This document shows, piece by piece, positions 43,856 to 58,011 of a stretch of DNA of 64,000 bases (its first letter is position 1; the number at the start of each line of letters is the position of its first letter). Origin of the DNA: Pseudomonadota bacterium (lineage in GTDB: Bacteria; Pseudomonadota; Gammaproteobacteria; Burkholderiales; Burkholderiaceae_C); the NCBI GenBank assembly GCA_018241225.1, contig JAFEEG010000020.1:182283-246282 (forward strand), in the 5' to 3' direction. The notes beneath the pieces are model-generated. The model saw only the letters and a program-made list of their open reading frames with translations, did no database searches and was not told where the DNA came from. The position numbers and the translations under genes were made by a program.

Positions 43856-46477
43856 TCAGACGACCACGTTGACCAGGCGCCCGGGCACCACGATCACCCG
43901 CTTGGGCACTGCACCCTCGGCAAACTTCGCAAAGCCCTCGCTGGCCAGCGCAAGCGTCTCGATCTCCTGCTTGCTGGCACCGGCGGGCACCACGAGCGAG
44001 CCGCGCAGCTTGCCGTTGATCTGCAGCATGAGTTCGATCTCGTCCTGCTCCAGCGCTGCCTCGTCGACCTGCGGCCAGGGTGCGTCGAGCAGGTCGCCGT
44101 GCACCTTGTCGTAGCCCAGCGACTGCCACAGCTCGAAGGCCGCATGCGGCGTGACCGGGTAGAGCGTGCGCAACAGGATGCCGAAGCCTTCGCGCGCGGC
44201 GGCAACGTCGCCGGCATCGGCAGGCTTGAAGCTTTCCAGCGCGTTCAGCAGCTTCATCGCGCCCGACACCACCGTGTTGTATTGCATGCGCTGGTAGTCG
44301 TAGTCGATCTGGCGCAGCACGGTGTGCACTTCGTGGCGCAGGGCCTTGGCCGCCTTGCTGGCCGGCGTGCCCTCGGCAGCGCCTTGTTCATTGAGCGCCA
44401 CGCCGTAGTTCCACACGCGCCGCAGGAAGCGGAAGGAGCCTTCCACGGCCGCGTCGTTCCACTCCAGCGTGGCCTCGGGCGGCGCGGTGAACATGGTGTA
44501 CAGGCGTGCGGTGTCGGCGCCGTACTTCTCGATGAGCTCCTGCGGATCGACGCCGTTGCGCTCGCTCTTGCCCATCTTGCCCACGCCGCCGTACTGAACT
44601 TCGGTGCCGTCGGCCAGCGTGCCGCCGACCACGTGGCCGGAGGCGTCGAGCTTGGGCGTGACTTCCGATGGCGGGTGGTAGTCCTTGCCGCCCTTTTCGT
44701 TGCGGGTGAAGAAGATCTGGTTGAGCACCATGCCCTGCGTGAGCAGGCGGCTGAAGGGCTCGTCGATGCTGACCAGGCCCAGGTCGCGCATCACCTTGGT
44801 CCAGAAGCGTGCATACAGCAGGTGCAGGATGGCGTGCTCGATGCCGCCGATGTACTGGTCCATCGGCATCCAGTACTGCGCGCCCTCGCCGACCATGGCC
44901 TGGTCGTTCTTGGGGTCGCAGTAGCGCATGAAGTACCAGGACGAGTCCACGAAGGTGTCCATGGTGTCGGTCTCGCGGCGCGCGGCCTTGCCGCACACCG
45001 GGCAGGTCACGCCGGCGTGGAAGCCCGCGTGCTTGTTCAGCGGGTTGCCGCTGCCGTCGGGCACGCAGTCGGTGGGCAGCACCACCGGCAGGTCCTTCTC
45101 GGGCACCGGCACGGCGCCGTGTTCATCGCAATGGATGATCGGGATCGGGGTGCCCCAGTAGCGCTGGCGGCTGATGCCCCAGTCGCGCAGGCGCCAGGTG
45201 GTCTGCAGGCCGCCCAGGCCCTTTTGCTCCAACGCGTGCGCCACGGCCTTGACGGCCTCCTGGTAGCCCATGCCGCTGAAGTTGTCGGAGTTGATGGTGA
45301 TGCCGCGCTCCTTGTCGCCATACCACTCCTGCCACTTGTGATAGTCGAAGTGGGGCTCGTCCTCCACCAGCACCACCTGCGTGATGTCGATGTTGTACTT
45401 GTTGGCGAAGGCGAAATCGCGCTCGTCGTGCGCGGGCACGCCCATCACGGCGCCGTCGCCATAGCTCATGAGCACGTAGTTGCCCACCCACACCGGAATC
45501 AGCTCCTCGGTGATGGGGTGCGTGACCACCAGCCCCGTGGGCACGCCCTTCTTCTCCTGCGTGGCCAGCTCGGCCTCGGTGGTGCCGCCGGCCTTGCACT
45601 CGTCGATGAAGTTGGCCACCTGCAGGTTGGTGCGGGCGGCATGCTGGGCCAGCGGGTGCTCGGGTGCCACGGCGCAGAAGGTGACGCCCATGATGGTGTC
45701 TGCGCGCGTGGTGAACACGTACATGCGGCCGTCCTGGATCAGGTGGCCGTCATGGTCCTTGATGGTGTGCGTGAAGGCGAAGCGAACGCCCTCGCTCTTG
45801 CCGATCCAGTTTTCCTGCATCAGGCGCACGCGTTCGGGCCAGCCCGGCAGCTTGTGCTGGGTGTGCTCGAGCAGTTCGGGCGCGTAGTCGCTGATCTTCA
45901 GGTAGTAGCCAGGAATCTCGCGGCGCTCCACCGGCGCGCCGGTGCGCCAGCCCTTGCCGTCGATGACCTGCTCGTTGGCCAGCACGGTCTGGTCGACGGG
46001 GTCCCAGTTGACCACCTGGGTCTTGCGGTAGGCAATGCCCTTTTCCAGCATCTTCAGGAACAGCCACTGGTTCCATTTGTAATAACTGGGGTCGCAGGTG
46101 GCGACCTCGCGGCTCCAGTCGATGGCCAGGCCCATGGCCTGCAGCTGGCCCTTCATGTAGGCGATGTTGTCCATCGTCCAGGCGGCCGGGGGCACGCCGT
46201 TCTTCAGGGCGGCGTTCTCGGCGGGCAGGCCGAAGGCGTCCCAGCCCATGGGCATGAGCACGTTGTAGCCGCTCATGCGCAGGTAGCGCGTGAGCATGTC
46301 GTTGATCGTGTAGTTGCGCACGTGCCCCATGTGCAGCTTGCCGCTGGGGTAGGGCAGCATCGAGCAGGCGTAGTACTTCTTCTTATTCGCGTCCTCGATG
46401 ACGCGGTAGGCGTCGGCAGACGCCCACTTGGCCTGGGCAGCGGATTCGACGTCGGCGGGTTTGTAGCTGGAATTCAT
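43856..46477 (-). CDS. leuS: Leucyl-tRNA synthetase
   Basis: 873 residues; class Ia synthetase with editing domain. The HIGH motif is HMGH (49-52) in [18 protein letters not shown]. The CP1 editing domain includes [15 protein letters not shown]-like sequence and VPAHDERDF. The KMSKS position reads K634-M-G-K-S638, followed by ERNGVDP instead of the usual KNNGVDP. Otherwise length and blocks are standard, including [18 protein letters not shown]. Start ATG at 46477 ([12 protein letters not shown]). First gene of leuS-lptE-holA. Confidence 0.97.
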   Translation of the reverse strand: MNSSYKPADVESAAQAKWASADAYRVIEDANKKKYYACSMLPYPSGKLHMGHVRNYTINDMLTRYLRMSGYNVLMPMGWDAFGLPAENAALKNGVPPAAWTMDNIAYMKGQLQAMGLAIDWSREVATCDPSYYKWNQWLFLKMLEKGIAYRKTQVVNWDPVDQTVLANEQVIDGKGWRTGAPVERREIPGYYLKISDYAPELLEHTQHKLPGWPERVRLMQENWIGKSEGVRFAFTHTIKDHDGHLIQDGRMYVFTTRADTIMGVTFCAVAPEHPLAQHAARTNLQVANFIDECKAGGTTEAELATQEKKGVPTGLVVTHPITEELIPVWVGNYVLMSYGDGAVMGVPAHDERDFAFANKYNIDITQVVLVEDEPHFDYHKWQEWYGDKERGITINSDNFSGMGYQEAVKAVAHALEQKGLGGLQTTWRLRDWGISRQRYWGTPIPIIHCDEHGAVPVPEKDLPVVLPTDCVPDGSGNPLNKHAGFHAGVTCPVCGKAARRETDTMDTFVDSSWYFMRYCDPKNDQAMVGEGAQYWMPMDQYIGGIEHAILHLLYARFWTKVMRDLGLVSIDEPFSRLLTQGMVLNQIFFTRNEKGGKDYHPPSEVTPKLDASGHVVGGTLADGTEVQYGGVGKMGKSERNGVDPQELIEKYGADTARLYTMFTAPPEATLEWNDAAVEGSFRFLRRVWNYGVALNEQGAAEGTPASKAAKALRHEVHTVLRQIDYDYQRMQYNTVVSGAMKLLNALESFKPADAGDVAAAREGFGILLRTLYPVTPHAAFELWQSLGYDKVHGDLLDAPWPQVDEAALEQDEIELMLQINGKLRGSLVVPAGASKQEIETLALASEGFAKFAEGAVPKRVIVVPGRLVNVVV

Positions 46478-46717
46478 GCGATCTAGGGGCAGGGGATCGG
46501 CGGGCAGGCTGTGCTGGTACAGGCCCGCGTGGGGCCGAAACGTGCAGGAGGGAGGATTATCGCGGCATCGTCACCACCCCGCTGGCCTGCCGGTATGGCC
46601 TTGGCCCGATTTTCGCGTGCCAGAATGGAACACAAACCATAAAGGTGCGAGATGCGATTCGGTCTAAGCTCCGGAAACAAGGTCTCGCATCCAAAAATGC
46701 AGCAGGGAGGACTGCCA

Positions 46718-48359
<1,642 letters not shown>

Positions 48360-48373
<14 letters not shown>

Positions 48374-50522
48374 GTCCGAAGTCCGTGCCTTGATGCGCGC
48401 CGAACATGGCGACCCCTTTTCCGTGCTCGGCCCCCACCGCAATGCCGAAGGCCTGTGGGTGCGCGCCCTGCTGCCCGGCGCCCGTTCGGTGGCGGTCGTG
48501 CAGGCCAGCTCGGGTTGGCCGCTGGCCGAGCTGGAGCGGCAAGGCACTTCGGACCTGTTCGCCGCCCTGGTGCCGGCCGCCGAGGCGCGGCTGGGCTACC
48601 ACCTGCAGGTGGACTGGGGCACCCACAGCTCCAGGCTGGAAGACCCCTATCGCTTCCCGCCCGTGCTGGGCGAAACCGACGTCTGGCTGCTGGCCGAAGG
48701 CACGCACCTGCGGCCTTTCGAGCAGCTGGGTGCGCACCTGCGCGAAATCGACGGCGTGCATGGCGTGGCCTTTGCCATGTGGGCGCCCAATGCGCGACGC
48801 GTGTCGGTGGTGGGCAACTTCAACCAGTGGGACGGGCGCCGGCACATGATGCGCCTGCGCCGCGAATGCGGCGTCTGGGAAATCTTCGCCCCCCACGTAG
48901 GGCCCGGCGACAGCTACGAGTTCGAAATCCTCTCGTCCCGCGGCGAGCTGCTGCGCAAATCCGACCCCTACGGTTTTGCCGCCCGCCTGCGCCCCGAAAC
49001 GGCCAGCGTGGTGCAGGCGTTGCCGCAACCGGTGGCATTGCCCGCCGAGCGCGCCCAGGCCAATGGCCGCGAGGCCCCCATCAGCATCTACGAGGTCCAC
49101 CTGGGCTCCTGGCGCAGAAAGAACGGCCACGAGTGGCTCAGCTACCGCGACCTGGCCCGCAGCCTGGTGCCCTATGCCCGCGACATGGGCTTCACCCACA
49201 TCGAGTTGCTGCCGGTGAGCGAGCATCCCTTCGACGGGTCGTGGGGCTACCAGCCCATCGGCATGTATGCACCCACCTCGCGCTTTGGCACACCCGGCGA
49301 CTTCCGCGCTTTCGTCGAGGCGGCGCATGCGGCCGGGCTGGGCGTGATCCTGGACTGGGTGCCGGCGCACTTTCCCACCGACGTGCACGGTCTTGGCAAC
49401 TTCGACGGCACAGCCCTGTACGAATACGCCGACCCGCGCGAAGGCTTCCACCACGACTGGAACACCCTCATCTTCAACTACGCGCGTACCGAGGTGCGCA
49501 ACTACCTGGTCGGCAATGCGCTGTACTGGCTGGAGCGCTATGGCATCGATGGCCTGCGGGTGGATGCGGTGGCCTCCATGCTGTATCGCGACTACAGCCG
49601 GCCGGCCGGCCAATGGTTGCCCAACGCGCAGGGCGGGCGCGAGAACCTCGAGGCCATCGACTTCGTGCGACGAATGAACCAGGTGGTGGGCGTGCAGCGG
49701 CCCGGCGCCTTCACCGTGGCAGAAGAGTCCACGTCCTTTCCCGGCGTGACCCGCCCGCCGGAGCACGGCGGCCTGGGCTTTCACTTCAAGTGGAACATGG
49801 GCTGGATGAACGACACGCTGAGCTACGTGGGGCTGGACCCGGTATACCGGCCGCACCATCACCAGCAGGTGACCTTCGGCCTGATGTACGCCCACAGCGA
49901 GAACTTCGTGCTGCCGCTCTCGCACGACGAAGTGGTGCACGGCAAGGGCTCCATGATCGGCCGCATGCCGGGCGACGAATGGCAGAAGTTCGCCGGCCTG
50001 CGCAACCTCTATGGCTACCTGTGGGCCTATCCGGGCAAGAAGCTGCTGTTCATGGGCGGCGAGTTCGCCCAATATGCCGAATGGAACGCCGACCACAGCC
50101 TGGACTGGCACCTGCTCGACCACGCACCGCACCAGGGCATCCAGCGCCTGGTGCGCGACCTGAACAACGTGTATCGCCACTATCCCGCCTTGCACGAGAT
50201 GGACTGCGAGGCCCAGGGCTTCGAATGGGTCGTGCACGACGACAAGGCGCACTCGGTGTTCGCCTTCGTGCGCCGCTCGCGCAGCGGCCAGTTCGTGCTG
50301 GCGGTGTGCAACTTCACCCCCGTGGTGCGGCACGGCTACCGCCTGGGCGTGCCGGCCGATGGCGCGTACCGCGAAATCATCAACACCGACAACCCGGTCT
50401 ATGGCGGCAGCGGCGTGGGCAACGGCGTGATTCCGAGCGAATCCGTGCATTGGCAGGGGCAGCCCCATTCGCTGGTCATGACGCTGCCGCCCCTGGCGAC
50501 CTTGCTGTGGGTGCTGGCGTGA
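48360..50522 (+). CDS. glgB: 1,4-alpha-glucan branching enzyme
   Basis: 720 residues; forms alpha-1,6 branches in glycogen. The N-terminal domains (about 1-200) include [10 protein letters not shown] and the CBM48 region [22 protein letters not shown]. The GH13 catalytic barrel holds [40 protein letters not shown] (nucleophile Asp), [11 protein letters not shown] (acid/base Glu) and [15 protein letters not shown] (third Asp). The C-terminal beta domain ends at the stop. The start is the ATG at 48360, inside the end of the preceding gene, with GGGAG 9 bases upstream. Second of six co-directional glycogen genes. Confidence 0.97.
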
Positions 50523-50535
50523 GCCGCGCGGCGAC

Positions 50536-52596
50536 ATGCTGATCGCCGGGCGCCCCTACCCGCTTGGCGCCACGCTGGCCGAAGAAGGCGGCATCAACTT
50601 CGCGCTGGTTGCGCCGAATGCCGAGGCCGTCGAGCTGTGCCTGTTCGACCCGGGCGGCCAGCACGAACAGCAGCGGCTGCGCCTTCCGGCCTGCACCAAC
50701 GGGTGCTGGCATGGCCGCCTGCCCAGCGCGGGACCCGGCCTGGTGTACGGCTACCGCGTGCACGGGCCGTGGGCGCCGCACCTGGGGCAGCGCTTCAACC
50801 CCGCCAAGCTGCTGCTGGACCCCTATGCCCGCGAGGTCGTCGGCGAGTACGGGGGTGAAGATCTTTTCCTGGGCCATGCGCCCGGCCAGCCGGCGCAGCG
50901 CGACACCCGCGACAACGCAGCCATTGCACTCAAGGCACGCGTCGCCGCCCCGCTGCCGCCGGCGCCTGCGCTGGCTGCTCGGCCGCGCATCGCGGCAGGC
51001 GAGCGGGTGCTGTACGAGTTGCACGTGGGCGGCCATACCCAGCTGCACCCAGCCGTGCCCGGGCCATTGCGCGGCACCTTTGCCGGCCTGGCGCAGGCGC
51101 CCGTGCTCGACCACCTGCAGCGCCTGGGCATCACCACCCTGAGCCTGATGCCGGTGCAGCACCGCGCCGACGAAGAGCGGCTGTTGAAGCTGGGGCTGCG
51201 CAACTACTGGGGCTACAGCCCCGTCGGCTGGTTCGCGCCCGAGGCACGCTACTGGAGCGGCCTGCCAGGCACCACGCCGGCGCTCGAAATGCGCCAGCTC
51301 ACCGATGCGGTGCATGCCCGCGGCCTGGAGGTGGTGGTGGACATGGTGTTCAACCACAGCGCCGAGACCGACGAGCTGGGCCCCACCCTGAGCCTGCGCG
51401 GCATCGACAACGCTCTTTACTACCACCTGCGCCAGGACGACCCCGCGCTCTACGAGAACTGGACGGGCTGCGGCAACTGCCTGAACCTCTCGCAGCCGCG
51501 CGTGCTGCAGATGGTGATGGATTGCCTGAGGCACTGGGTGCTGGAACTGGGGGTCGACGGCTTTCGCTTCGACCTCGCGCCAATCCTCGCACGCAGGCCA
51601 CCGGCCGGCGAGTTCGACGCGCATGCCCCCTTCCTGGCTGCCGTGGCGCAAGACCCGGTGCTCTCGCGCTGCCTGCTCATCGCCGAGCCCTGGGACGTAG
51701 GCCCCGGCGGCTACCGGCTGGGCGAATTTCCCCCCGGCTGGCTCGAATGGAACGATCGTTTCCGCGACACGCAGCGCGCCTTCTGGCTGCACCGCGGCGT
51801 GGGCTTGGGCGAATTCGCGCATCGGCTGGCCGGCTCCAGCGAAGACTTTCATGCGGGCGGCCGCGCGCCCACGGCCAGCGTCAACTTCGTCACCGCGCAC
51901 GACGGCTTCACGCTGCGCGACCTGGTCAGCTACAACGAGCGCCACAACCTGGCCAACGGCGAGCACAACCGCGACGGCCACGGCCACAACCTCAGCCGCA
52001 ACTGCGGGGTGGAAGGCGACACCGACGACGCGACCGTGCTGGCCGAGCGCGCCCGCCTTTCACGTGCACTGCTGGCCGCCCTGCTGCTGTCGCAAGGCAC
52101 GCCCATGCTGCTGGCCGGCGACGAGCTCGGCCACAGCCAGCGCGGCAACAACAACGCCTATTGCCAGGACAACGACATCACCTGGCTGGACTGGGTGCGC
52201 GCAGACGCAGAGCTGACGGCCTTCGTGGCACGCGTTCTGGCGCTTCGCCGTGAAGCCGCCCCACTTCGCAGCAATCAGTGGTGGCCCGCACAGCCGCAGG
52301 CCGGGCAGGCCGCGCTGCACTGGCTCACGCCCGAGGGCCAGCCCATGACGACGGCCGACTGGCAGGCCGCGGGCCGACACGCGATGGCCGTGCTCTTCGA
52401 GACGCCGGGCGGGCAACTGCAATGGCTGGTGCTTGTCAACGCACAGGAAGCCGCCGTGCGCTTCACGCTGCCGCCGGGCCGCTGGCATTTGCGCCTGGCC
52501 ACCGACGCCAAGGCTCACGGCGCCAGCTCGGCCGGCCTGCCGCTGGCCCATGTCCACGAAATTCCGCCGACGAGCCTCTGGGTTGCAAGCGGGTAG
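50536..52596 (+). CDS. glgX: Glycogen debranching enzyme
   Basis: 686 residues; cleaves alpha-1,6 limit branches left by GlgP. An N-terminal CBM48-like domain (about 1-120) begins GRPYPLGATLAEEGGINFALVAPNA; the catalytic part has YWGYSPVGWFAPEARYWSG, VVVDMVFNHSAETDELGPT, GVDGFRFDLAPIL, LIAEPWDVGPGGYRLGEFP and NFVTAHDGFTLRDLVSYNERHNLANGE (in pieces), all diagnostic of GlgX/isoamylase. The start ATG at 50536 lies 13 bases after the glgB stop. glgC follows at 52690. No signal peptide. Confidence 0.96.
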   Translation: MLIAGRPYPLGATLAEEGGINFALVAPNAEAVELCLFDPGGQHEQQRLRLPACTNGCWHGRLPSAGPGLVYGYRVHGPWAPHLGQRFNPAKLLLDPYAREVVGEYGGEDLFLGHAPGQPAQRDTRDNAAIALKARVAAPLPPAPALAARPRIAAGERVLYELHVGGHTQLHPAVPGPLRGTFAGLAQAPVLDHLQRLGITTLSLMPVQHRADEERLLKLGLRNYWGYSPVGWFAPEARYWSGLPGTTPALEMRQLTDAVHARGLEVVVDMVFNHSAETDELGPTLSLRGIDNALYYHLRQDDPALYENWTGCGNCLNLSQPRVLQMVMDCLRHWVLELGVDGFRFDLAPILARRPPAGEFDAHAPFLAAVAQDPVLSRCLLIAEPWDVGPGGYRLGEFPPGWLEWNDRFRDTQRAFWLHRGVGLGEFAHRLAGSSEDFHAGGRAPTASVNFVTAHDGFTLRDLVSYNERHNLANGEHNRDGHGHNLSRNCGVEGDTDDATVLAERARLSRALLAALLLSQGTPMLLAGDELGHSQRGNNNAYCQDNDITWLDWVRADAELTAFVARVLALRREAAPLRSNQWWPAQPQAGQAALHWLTPEGQPMTTADWQAAGRHAMAVLFETPGGQLQWLVLVNAQEAAVRFTLPPGRWHLRLATDAKAHGASSAGLPLAHVHEIPPTSLWVASG

Positions 52597-52689
52597 GAGC
52601 CAAAACCACTGCGCAGTGCTAGTGTGCAGACAGGCAGGGAACAAAAAAGCATTGCAGACCCGTCACGACACATCAGGAGGAAATACAAG

Positions 52690-53985
52690 ATGGAAGACAA
52701 CTCGCAATCCCAACTGCCGGCGCATCAGCTGGTGCGCCGCACCATTGCGCTGGTGCTGGCCGGCGGGCGCGGCTCGCGGCTCAAGCAGCTGACGGACAAA
52801 CGCGCCAAGCCGGCGGTCTATTTCGGCGGCAAGTTCCGCATCATCGACTTCGCGCTTTCCAACTGCCTGAACTCGGGCATCCGGCGCATGGCGGTGGTCA
52901 CGCAGTACAAGTCGCACTCGCTCATGCGGCACCTGCAGCGCGGCTGGAGCTTCCTGCGCGCCGAACTCAACGAAATGGTCGACGTGCTGCCCGCGCAGCA
53001 GCGCATGGGCGACGAGCACTGGTACCGCGGCACGGCCGACGCCGTCTACCAGAACCTGGACATCATCCAGACACGGTCCACGCCGCATGATTACGTGGTC
53101 GTCCTGGCTGGCGACCACATCTACAAGATGGACTACTCGATCATGCTGGCAGACCATGCGCGGCACGGGCGCGGTTGTACCGTGGGCTGCATCGAGGTGC
53201 CGCGCATGGATGCCGTGGCCTTCGGCGTGATGGCGGTCGATGCCGATCGCCAGATCACCGACTTTCTCGAGAAGCCGGCCGACCCGCCCGCCATGCCGGG
53301 CCAACCCGACGTGGCCCTGGCCAGCATGGGCATCTACATCTTCGACTCCGAGTACCTCTATCAACTGCTGGAAGAAGACAACGCCGATCCCAACTCCAGC
53401 CACGACTTCGGCAAGGACATCATTCCCAAGGCCGTCGCTGCGCAGCGCGCCGTGGCGCATCCCTTCGGCATGTCCTGTGTCACGCGTGCACATCGCGGCG
53501 GCGATGCGCCGGCCTACTGGCGCGACGTAGGCACGATTGATGCATTCTGGGCAGCCAACCTCGACCTGGCCTCGATCACCCCGGAGCTGGACATCTATGA
53601 CACCAACTGGCCCATCTGGACCTACCAGCGGCAACTGCCGCCGGCCAAGTTCGTGCTGGACGCCGAGGGCAAGCATGGCATGACCGTGAACACCATCGTC
53701 TCGGGCGGCTGCATCGTCTCGGGCTCCAAGGTGAGCAGCTCGGTGCTGTTCTCGGGCGTGCGCGTGCACTCGTACTGCGAGATCAACGAGGCAGTGCTCA
53801 TGCCCGACGTGGAAGTGGGCCGCGGCTCGCGCTTGCACCGGGTGGTAATCGACCGCGCCTGCGTGCTGCCCGAAGGCACGGAAATCGGATTCGACGCCGA
53901 GGCTGATGCGGCGCGCTTCGAGCGCACCGAAGGGGGCGTGGTGCTCGTCACGCGCGAGATGCTCAAACGCCTGGACCTCGCCTGA
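52690..53985 (+). CDS. glgC: Glucose-1-phosphate adenylyltransferase
   Basis: 431 residues; makes ADP-glucose, the committed step of glycogen synthesis. The N-terminal nucleotidyltransferase loop is [16 protein letters not shown] (20-35) then [17 protein letters not shown], with [20 protein letters not shown]-glucose-binding [14 protein letters not shown] and the glucose-1-phosphate-binding FLEKP region are seen. A C-terminal left-handed beta-helix begins near residue 320. An AGGAGGAAATACAAG sequence fixes the ATG at 52690. Its TGA shares a base with the glgA ATG (TGATG), indicating coupling. Confidence 0.97.
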   Translation: MEDNSQSQLPAHQLVRRTIALVLAGGRGSRLKQLTDKRAKPAVYFGGKFRIIDFALSNCLNSGIRRMAVVTQYKSHSLMRHLQRGWSFLRAELNEMVDVLPAQQRMGDEHWYRGTADAVYQNLDIIQTRSTPHDYVVVLAGDHIYKMDYSIMLADHARHGRGCTVGCIEVPRMDAVAFGVMAVDADRQITDFLEKPADPPAMPGQPDVALASMGIYIFDSEYLYQLLEEDNADPNSSHDFGKDIIPKAVAAQRAVAHPFGMSCVTRAHRGGDAPAYWRDVGTIDAFWAANLDLASITPELDIYDTNWPIWTYQRQLPPAKFVLDAEGKHGMTVNTIVSGGCIVSGSKVSSSVLFSGVRVHSYCEINEAVLMPDVEVGRGSRLHRVVIDRACVLPEGTEIGFDAEADAARFERTEGGVVLVTREMLKRLDLA

Positions 53986-55454
53986 TGCCGATGCGCATAC
54001 TCCAGGTCACAGCCGAAATCTTTCCACTGCTCAAGACCGGCGGACTGGCGGACATCGCCGGCGCGCTGCCCCTGGCCCTGATGGCCGCGGGGCAGGACGT
54101 GCGAGCCCTGCTGCCGGGCTTTCCGGCCATCGTCTCGGGCGTGCGCAACGCCACCACCGTGGCCGAACTCGACACGCCCTGGGGCGAGCGGGTCAGGCTG
54201 CGGCTGGGCACGCTGCACACCCAAGGTGCGCCCGACCTGCCGGTGTACTGGATCGACGCACCCGCCCTCTACGACCGCCCGGGCAATCCGTACGAAGACG
54301 CCTCCCGGCATGCCTATGGCGACAACCACCGCCGCTTTGCGCTGCTGGGCTGGGCCGCCGCGCGGCTGGCGCAAGGGCTCGACGCGAACTGGCACCCCGA
54401 GGTGGTGCACGCGCACGATTGGCATGCCGCCTTGGCGCCCGCCTACCTGGCCTTTGCGCAGCCCCAGGGGCGGCCTCGCGTGGGCAGCGTGTTCACCGTG
54501 CACAACCTGGCCTACCAGGGAATCTTCGCGCCCTGGCACTTTCCTGAACTCGGCCTGCCACCGGCTGCCTTCGGCGTGAATGGCCTCGAGTACCACGGGC
54601 AGCTGTCCTTCATGAAGGGCGGGCTGGTGTTTGCCGACCGCATCACCACCGTCAGCCCCACCTATGCGCGCGAGATCCAGACGCCCGAGCAGGGCTTCGG
54701 GCTCGACGGGTTGCTGCGCCATCGGTCGCACGTGCTCTCGGGCATCCTGAACGCCGTGGACGACCAGGTCTGGAACCCGGCCACCGACAACCTGCTGCCC
54801 GAGCGCTTCGACCACAGCCGCATGGGCGGCAAGGCGCGCTGCAAGGCCTTCGTGCAAAAGGAGCTGGGCCTGGCGCAGAAGCCCGACGCACCGCTGTTCG
54901 TGGTGGTCAGCCGCCTCACCGAGCAGAAGGGGCTGCAATTGGTGCTGCAGGGCCTGGACGCGCTGCTGGCCCAAGGCGGGCAGCTGGCACTGCTGGGCAG
55001 CGGCGACGCGCCCCTGGAGGCCGCCTTTCGCGAATGCGCCGCAGCGGCCCCCAAGTCCGTCAGCGTCACGCTGGGCTACAGCGAGCCGCTGGCGCACCGC
55101 CTGTTTGGTGCGGGCGACGTCACGCTGGTGCCCTCGCGCTTCGAGCCCTGCGGCCTCACGCAGATGTACGGCCTGAAATACGGCAGCCTGCCGCTGGTGC
55201 ATCGAGTCGGCGGCTTGTCCGACACGGTCACCGACAGCAGTCTGGAAGACTTGGCAGGCGGCACCGCCACGGGCTTCAGTTTCGAGCGCTTCACCGTCGA
55301 CGACTACGAGCGCGCACAGCGCCGGGCCTTCGCCCTCTATCGCCGGCCGGACGACTGGCGCGCCGTGCGCACCAGCGCCATGCACCGCCCCGCCGACTGG
55401 GCAACGGCCGCGCAGAGCTACCTGGCCGTGTATCGCCAGGCACTCGGCGGCTGA
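53985..55454 (+). CDS. glgA: Glycogen synthase (ADP-glucose)
   Basis: 489 residues; GT5 family, elongates alpha-1,4-glucan using ADP-glucose. The substrate-binding N-terminal motif is KTGGLADI (Lys17), the E. coli version being KTGGLADV. Further blocks are [51 protein letters not shown], and the C-terminal [20 protein letters not shown] with the catalytic Glu and Cys region. Start ATG at 53985 overlaps the glgC stop. Length close to the E. coli protein (477). Confidence 0.97.
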   Translation: MPMRILQVTAEIFPLLKTGGLADIAGALPLALMAAGQDVRALLPGFPAIVSGVRNATTVAELDTPWGERVRLRLGTLHTQGAPDLPVYWIDAPALYDRPGNPYEDASRHAYGDNHRRFALLGWAAARLAQGLDANWHPEVVHAHDWHAALAPAYLAFAQPQGRPRVGSVFTVHNLAYQGIFAPWHFPELGLPPAAFGVNGLEYHGQLSFMKGGLVFADRITTVSPTYAREIQTPEQGFGLDGLLRHRSHVLSGILNAVDDQVWNPATDNLLPERFDHSRMGGKARCKAFVQKELGLAQKPDAPLFVVVSRLTEQKGLQLVLQGLDALLAQGGQLALLGSGDAPLEAAFRECAAAAPKSVSVTLGYSEPLAHRLFGAGDVTLVPSRFEPCGLTQMYGLKYGSLPLVHRVGGLSDTVTDSSLEDLAGGTATGFSFERFTVDDYERAQRRAFALYRRPDDWRAVRTSAMHRPADWATAAQSYLAVYRQALGG

Positions 55455-55488
55455 TACCGCCAACCAATTTCAGGGAAATGCATCGAAG

Positions 55489-57963
55489 ATGACTGTCAAG
55501 GATTTCAAGTACGACCACCCCGACCGCGACGTGGCGGCCTTCAAGCGCGCCGTGGCCAACAAGCTCATGTATGCCGTCGGCAAGGACCCGGTGGCCGCCA
55601 GCCAGGACGACTGGCTGCATGCCACCGCGCTGGCCGTGCGCGACCAGCTGGTCGAGCGCTGGATGACCACCACCCGCGCCCAGTACGCGCAAAAGCTCAA
55701 GCGCGTGTACTACCTGTCGATGGAGTTCCTCATCGGCCGCACCTTCACCAACGCGCTGCTGGCGCTGGAGCTGCAGGACACGGTCAAGGAAGCCCTGGCC
55801 GACTTCGGCGTGGACATCGCGCAACTCGCCGAGCGCGAACCCGATGCGGCGCTGGGCAACGGCGGCCTGGGCCGCCTGGCCGCGTGCTTTCTCGACTCCA
55901 TGGCCACCTTGGGTGTGCCGGGCCTGGGTTACGGCATCCGCTACGAATACGGCATGTTCCGCCAGCGCATCGTCGATGGCCAGCAGGTGGAAACGCCCGA
56001 CTACTGGCTCACGCGCGGCAACCCGTGGGAGTTCCAGCGGCCCGAGGTGCGCTTTCGCGTGCGCTTCGGCGGCCACGTGCAGCGGCCCAGCGGCAAGGCT
56101 GCGCCCTACGGCGCCGCGCACTGGGTCGACACGCATGACGTGCTGGCCGTGGCCTACGACACCATCATTCCTGGCTACGGCACCCAGGCCACCAACACGC
56201 TGCGCCTGTGGTCGGCGCGCGCCACCGAAGAGATCGACCTGAAGGCCTTCAACCGCGGCAACTACATGGAGGCGGTGGAAAGCAAGAACCACTCGGAGAA
56301 CGTCTCGCGCGTGCTCTACCCCGACGACTCCACGCCCTCGGGGCGTGAGCTGCGGCTGCACCAGGAGTACTTCTTCGTCAGCGCCAGCGTGCAGGACATG
56401 CTGCACCGCTACCTGCGCAACCACACCAATTTCGACGACCTGCCCAGCCAGATCAGCATCCACCTGAACGACACCCACCCGGTGCTCGCGGTGCCCGAGC
56501 TGATGCGCCTGCTCATCGACGAGCACGAGCTGCCTTGGGACACGGCCTGGGCGCACACCCAGAAGATCTTCAGCTACACCAACCACACGCTGATGCACGA
56601 GGCGCTGGAGACCTGGCCGGTGGAAATGTTCGGCCGCGTGCTGCCCAGGCACCTTCAGATCATCTTCGACCTCAACTCGCGCTTCCTGGCGATGATCACG
56701 CAGCGCAACGGGCACGACGTGGACTTGATGCGCCGCCTGTCGCTCATCGACGAGAACGGCGAGCGCCGCGTGCGCATGGCCTACGTGGCGGTGCTGGCCA
56801 GCCATTCGATCAACGGCGTGTCGGAGCTGCATTCGGAGCTGATGAAGCAGTCCATCTTTGCCGACTTCGCCAAGGTCTTTCCGGAGCGCTTCAACAACAA
56901 GACCAACGGCGTCACGCCGCGGCGCTGGCTGGCCCAGGCCAACCCGCCGCTGGCCCGCCTGCTGGACCACCGCATCGGGCGCGGCTGGCGGCGCGACCTC
57001 GAGCAGCTGCAGGCGCTGGGCCACATGGCGCAGCAGCCCGCCTTCACCGGTGCATTCCGCCATGCCAAGCAAGAGAACAAGCTGCGGCTGGCTCGCTGGG
57101 TCGAGGAGCACATGCACCTCACGCTGAACACCGACGCGATGTTCGACGTGCAGGTCAAGCGCATGCACGAGTACAAGCGCCAGCTGCTGAACGTGCTGCA
57201 TGTCATCACGCGCTACCACCGCATCCTGGACGAACCCGATGCGCCCCACGTGCCGCGCGTCGCGGTGTTCGCCGGCAAGGCTGCGTCGGCCTATCACATG
57301 GCCAAGCTGGTGATCCGCCTCATCAACGACGTGGCAGCGGTCATCAACGCCGACGAGCGCGTGGGCGACAGGCTCAAGGTGGTGTTCCTGCCCAACTACA
57401 GCGTGAGCCTGGCCGAGGTGATCATTCCGGCGGCCGACCTGTCAGAGCAGATTTCCACCGCGGGCACCGAGGCTTCCGGCACGGGCAACATGAAGTTCGC
57501 GCTCAACGGAGCGCTCACCATCGGCACGCTGGACGGCGCCAACGTCGAGATGCGCGACGCGGTGGGCGCCGAAAACTTCTTCATCTTCGGCAACACCACC
57601 GACCAGGTGGCCGCGATCCGCGCCAGCGGCTACGCGCCGCGCGACATCTACGAGGGCAACGTCGAACTGCAGCGGGTATTGGACAGCGTTCGCGATGGCC
57701 TGTTCTCGCCTTCCGAGCCCGCGCGCTACCAGGAGATCTTCGACGCGCTGGTGAACTGGGGCGACCACTATCTGCTGCTGGCCGACTACGAGAGCTACAT
57801 CGAGACGCAAGCAAGAGTGGACGGGCTGTATCGCGACCCCGAGGCCTGGACGCGCATGGCCGTTCTCAACGTGGCCGGCATGGGCAGGTTTTCGTCGGAC
57901 CGGACCATTGCCGAGTATGCGCACCAGATCTGGCACACCAAGCCGGTGGCGCTGGGCCAATAA
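55489..57963 (+). CDS. glgP: Glycogen/starch/alpha-glucan phosphorylase
   Basis: 824 residues; GT35, phosphorolysis of glycogen to glucose-1-phosphate with pyridoxal phosphate. The PLP lysine is Lys669 in [16 protein letters not shown]. Other blocks are [70 protein letters not shown] and [14 protein letters not shown]. The 34-base gap after glgA contains a GGGAAATG-type site; the ATG is at 55489. Final gene of the block, followed by a GC-rich hairpin without a T-run. Confidence 0.97.
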   Translation: MTVKDFKYDHPDRDVAAFKRAVANKLMYAVGKDPVAASQDDWLHATALAVRDQLVERWMTTTRAQYAQKLKRVYYLSMEFLIGRTFTNALLALELQDTVKEALADFGVDIAQLAEREPDAALGNGGLGRLAACFLDSMATLGVPGLGYGIRYEYGMFRQRIVDGQQVETPDYWLTRGNPWEFQRPEVRFRVRFGGHVQRPSGKAAPYGAAHWVDTHDVLAVAYDTIIPGYGTQATNTLRLWSARATEEIDLKAFNRGNYMEAVESKNHSENVSRVLYPDDSTPSGRELRLHQEYFFVSASVQDMLHRYLRNHTNFDDLPSQISIHLNDTHPVLAVPELMRLLIDEHELPWDTAWAHTQKIFSYTNHTLMHEALETWPVEMFGRVLPRHLQIIFDLNSRFLAMITQRNGHDVDLMRRLSLIDENGERRVRMAYVAVLASHSINGVSELHSELMKQSIFADFAKVFPERFNNKTNGVTPRRWLAQANPPLARLLDHRIGRGWRRDLEQLQALGHMAQQPAFTGAFRHAKQENKLRLARWVEEHMHLTLNTDAMFDVQVKRMHEYKRQLLNVLHVITRYHRILDEPDAPHVPRVAVFAGKAASAYHMAKLVIRLINDVAAVINADERVGDRLKVVFLPNYSVSLAEVIIPAADLSEQISTAGTEASGTGNMKFALNGALTIGTLDGANVEMRDAVGAENFFIFGNTTDQVAAIRASGYAPRDIYEGNVELQRVLDSVRDGLFSPSEPARYQEIFDALVNWGDHYLLLADYESYIETQARVDGLYRDPEAWTRMAVLNVAGMGRFSSDRTIAEYAHQIWHTKPVALGQ

Positions 57964-57978
57964 GGCGCATCACGGCGC

Positions 57979-58000
57979 GGCGCGGCTGCCCTGCCGCGCC
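57979..58000. terminator. GC-rich hairpin between glgP and the SnoaL-like gene
   Basis: GGCGCGGC (57979-57986) pairs with GCCGCGCC (57993-58000) across a 6-base loop. The genes on each side are convergent. There is no T-run, so this could end transcription only weakly or with Rho. Confidence 0.35.
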
Positions 58001-58011
58001 TGCTCGCGCAA

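Noticed and set aside
43703-46486. 927-codon plus-strand open frame
   Set aside because: Antisense to leuS and lptE; His/Val/Ala/Gly-rich mirror composition, no ribosome-binding site or motif.
46560-46640. Possible promoter for the GH13 gene (TTGGCC with CAGAAT)
   Set aside because: The spacing is about 14 bases, too short for a sigma-70 promoter, so I did not list it.
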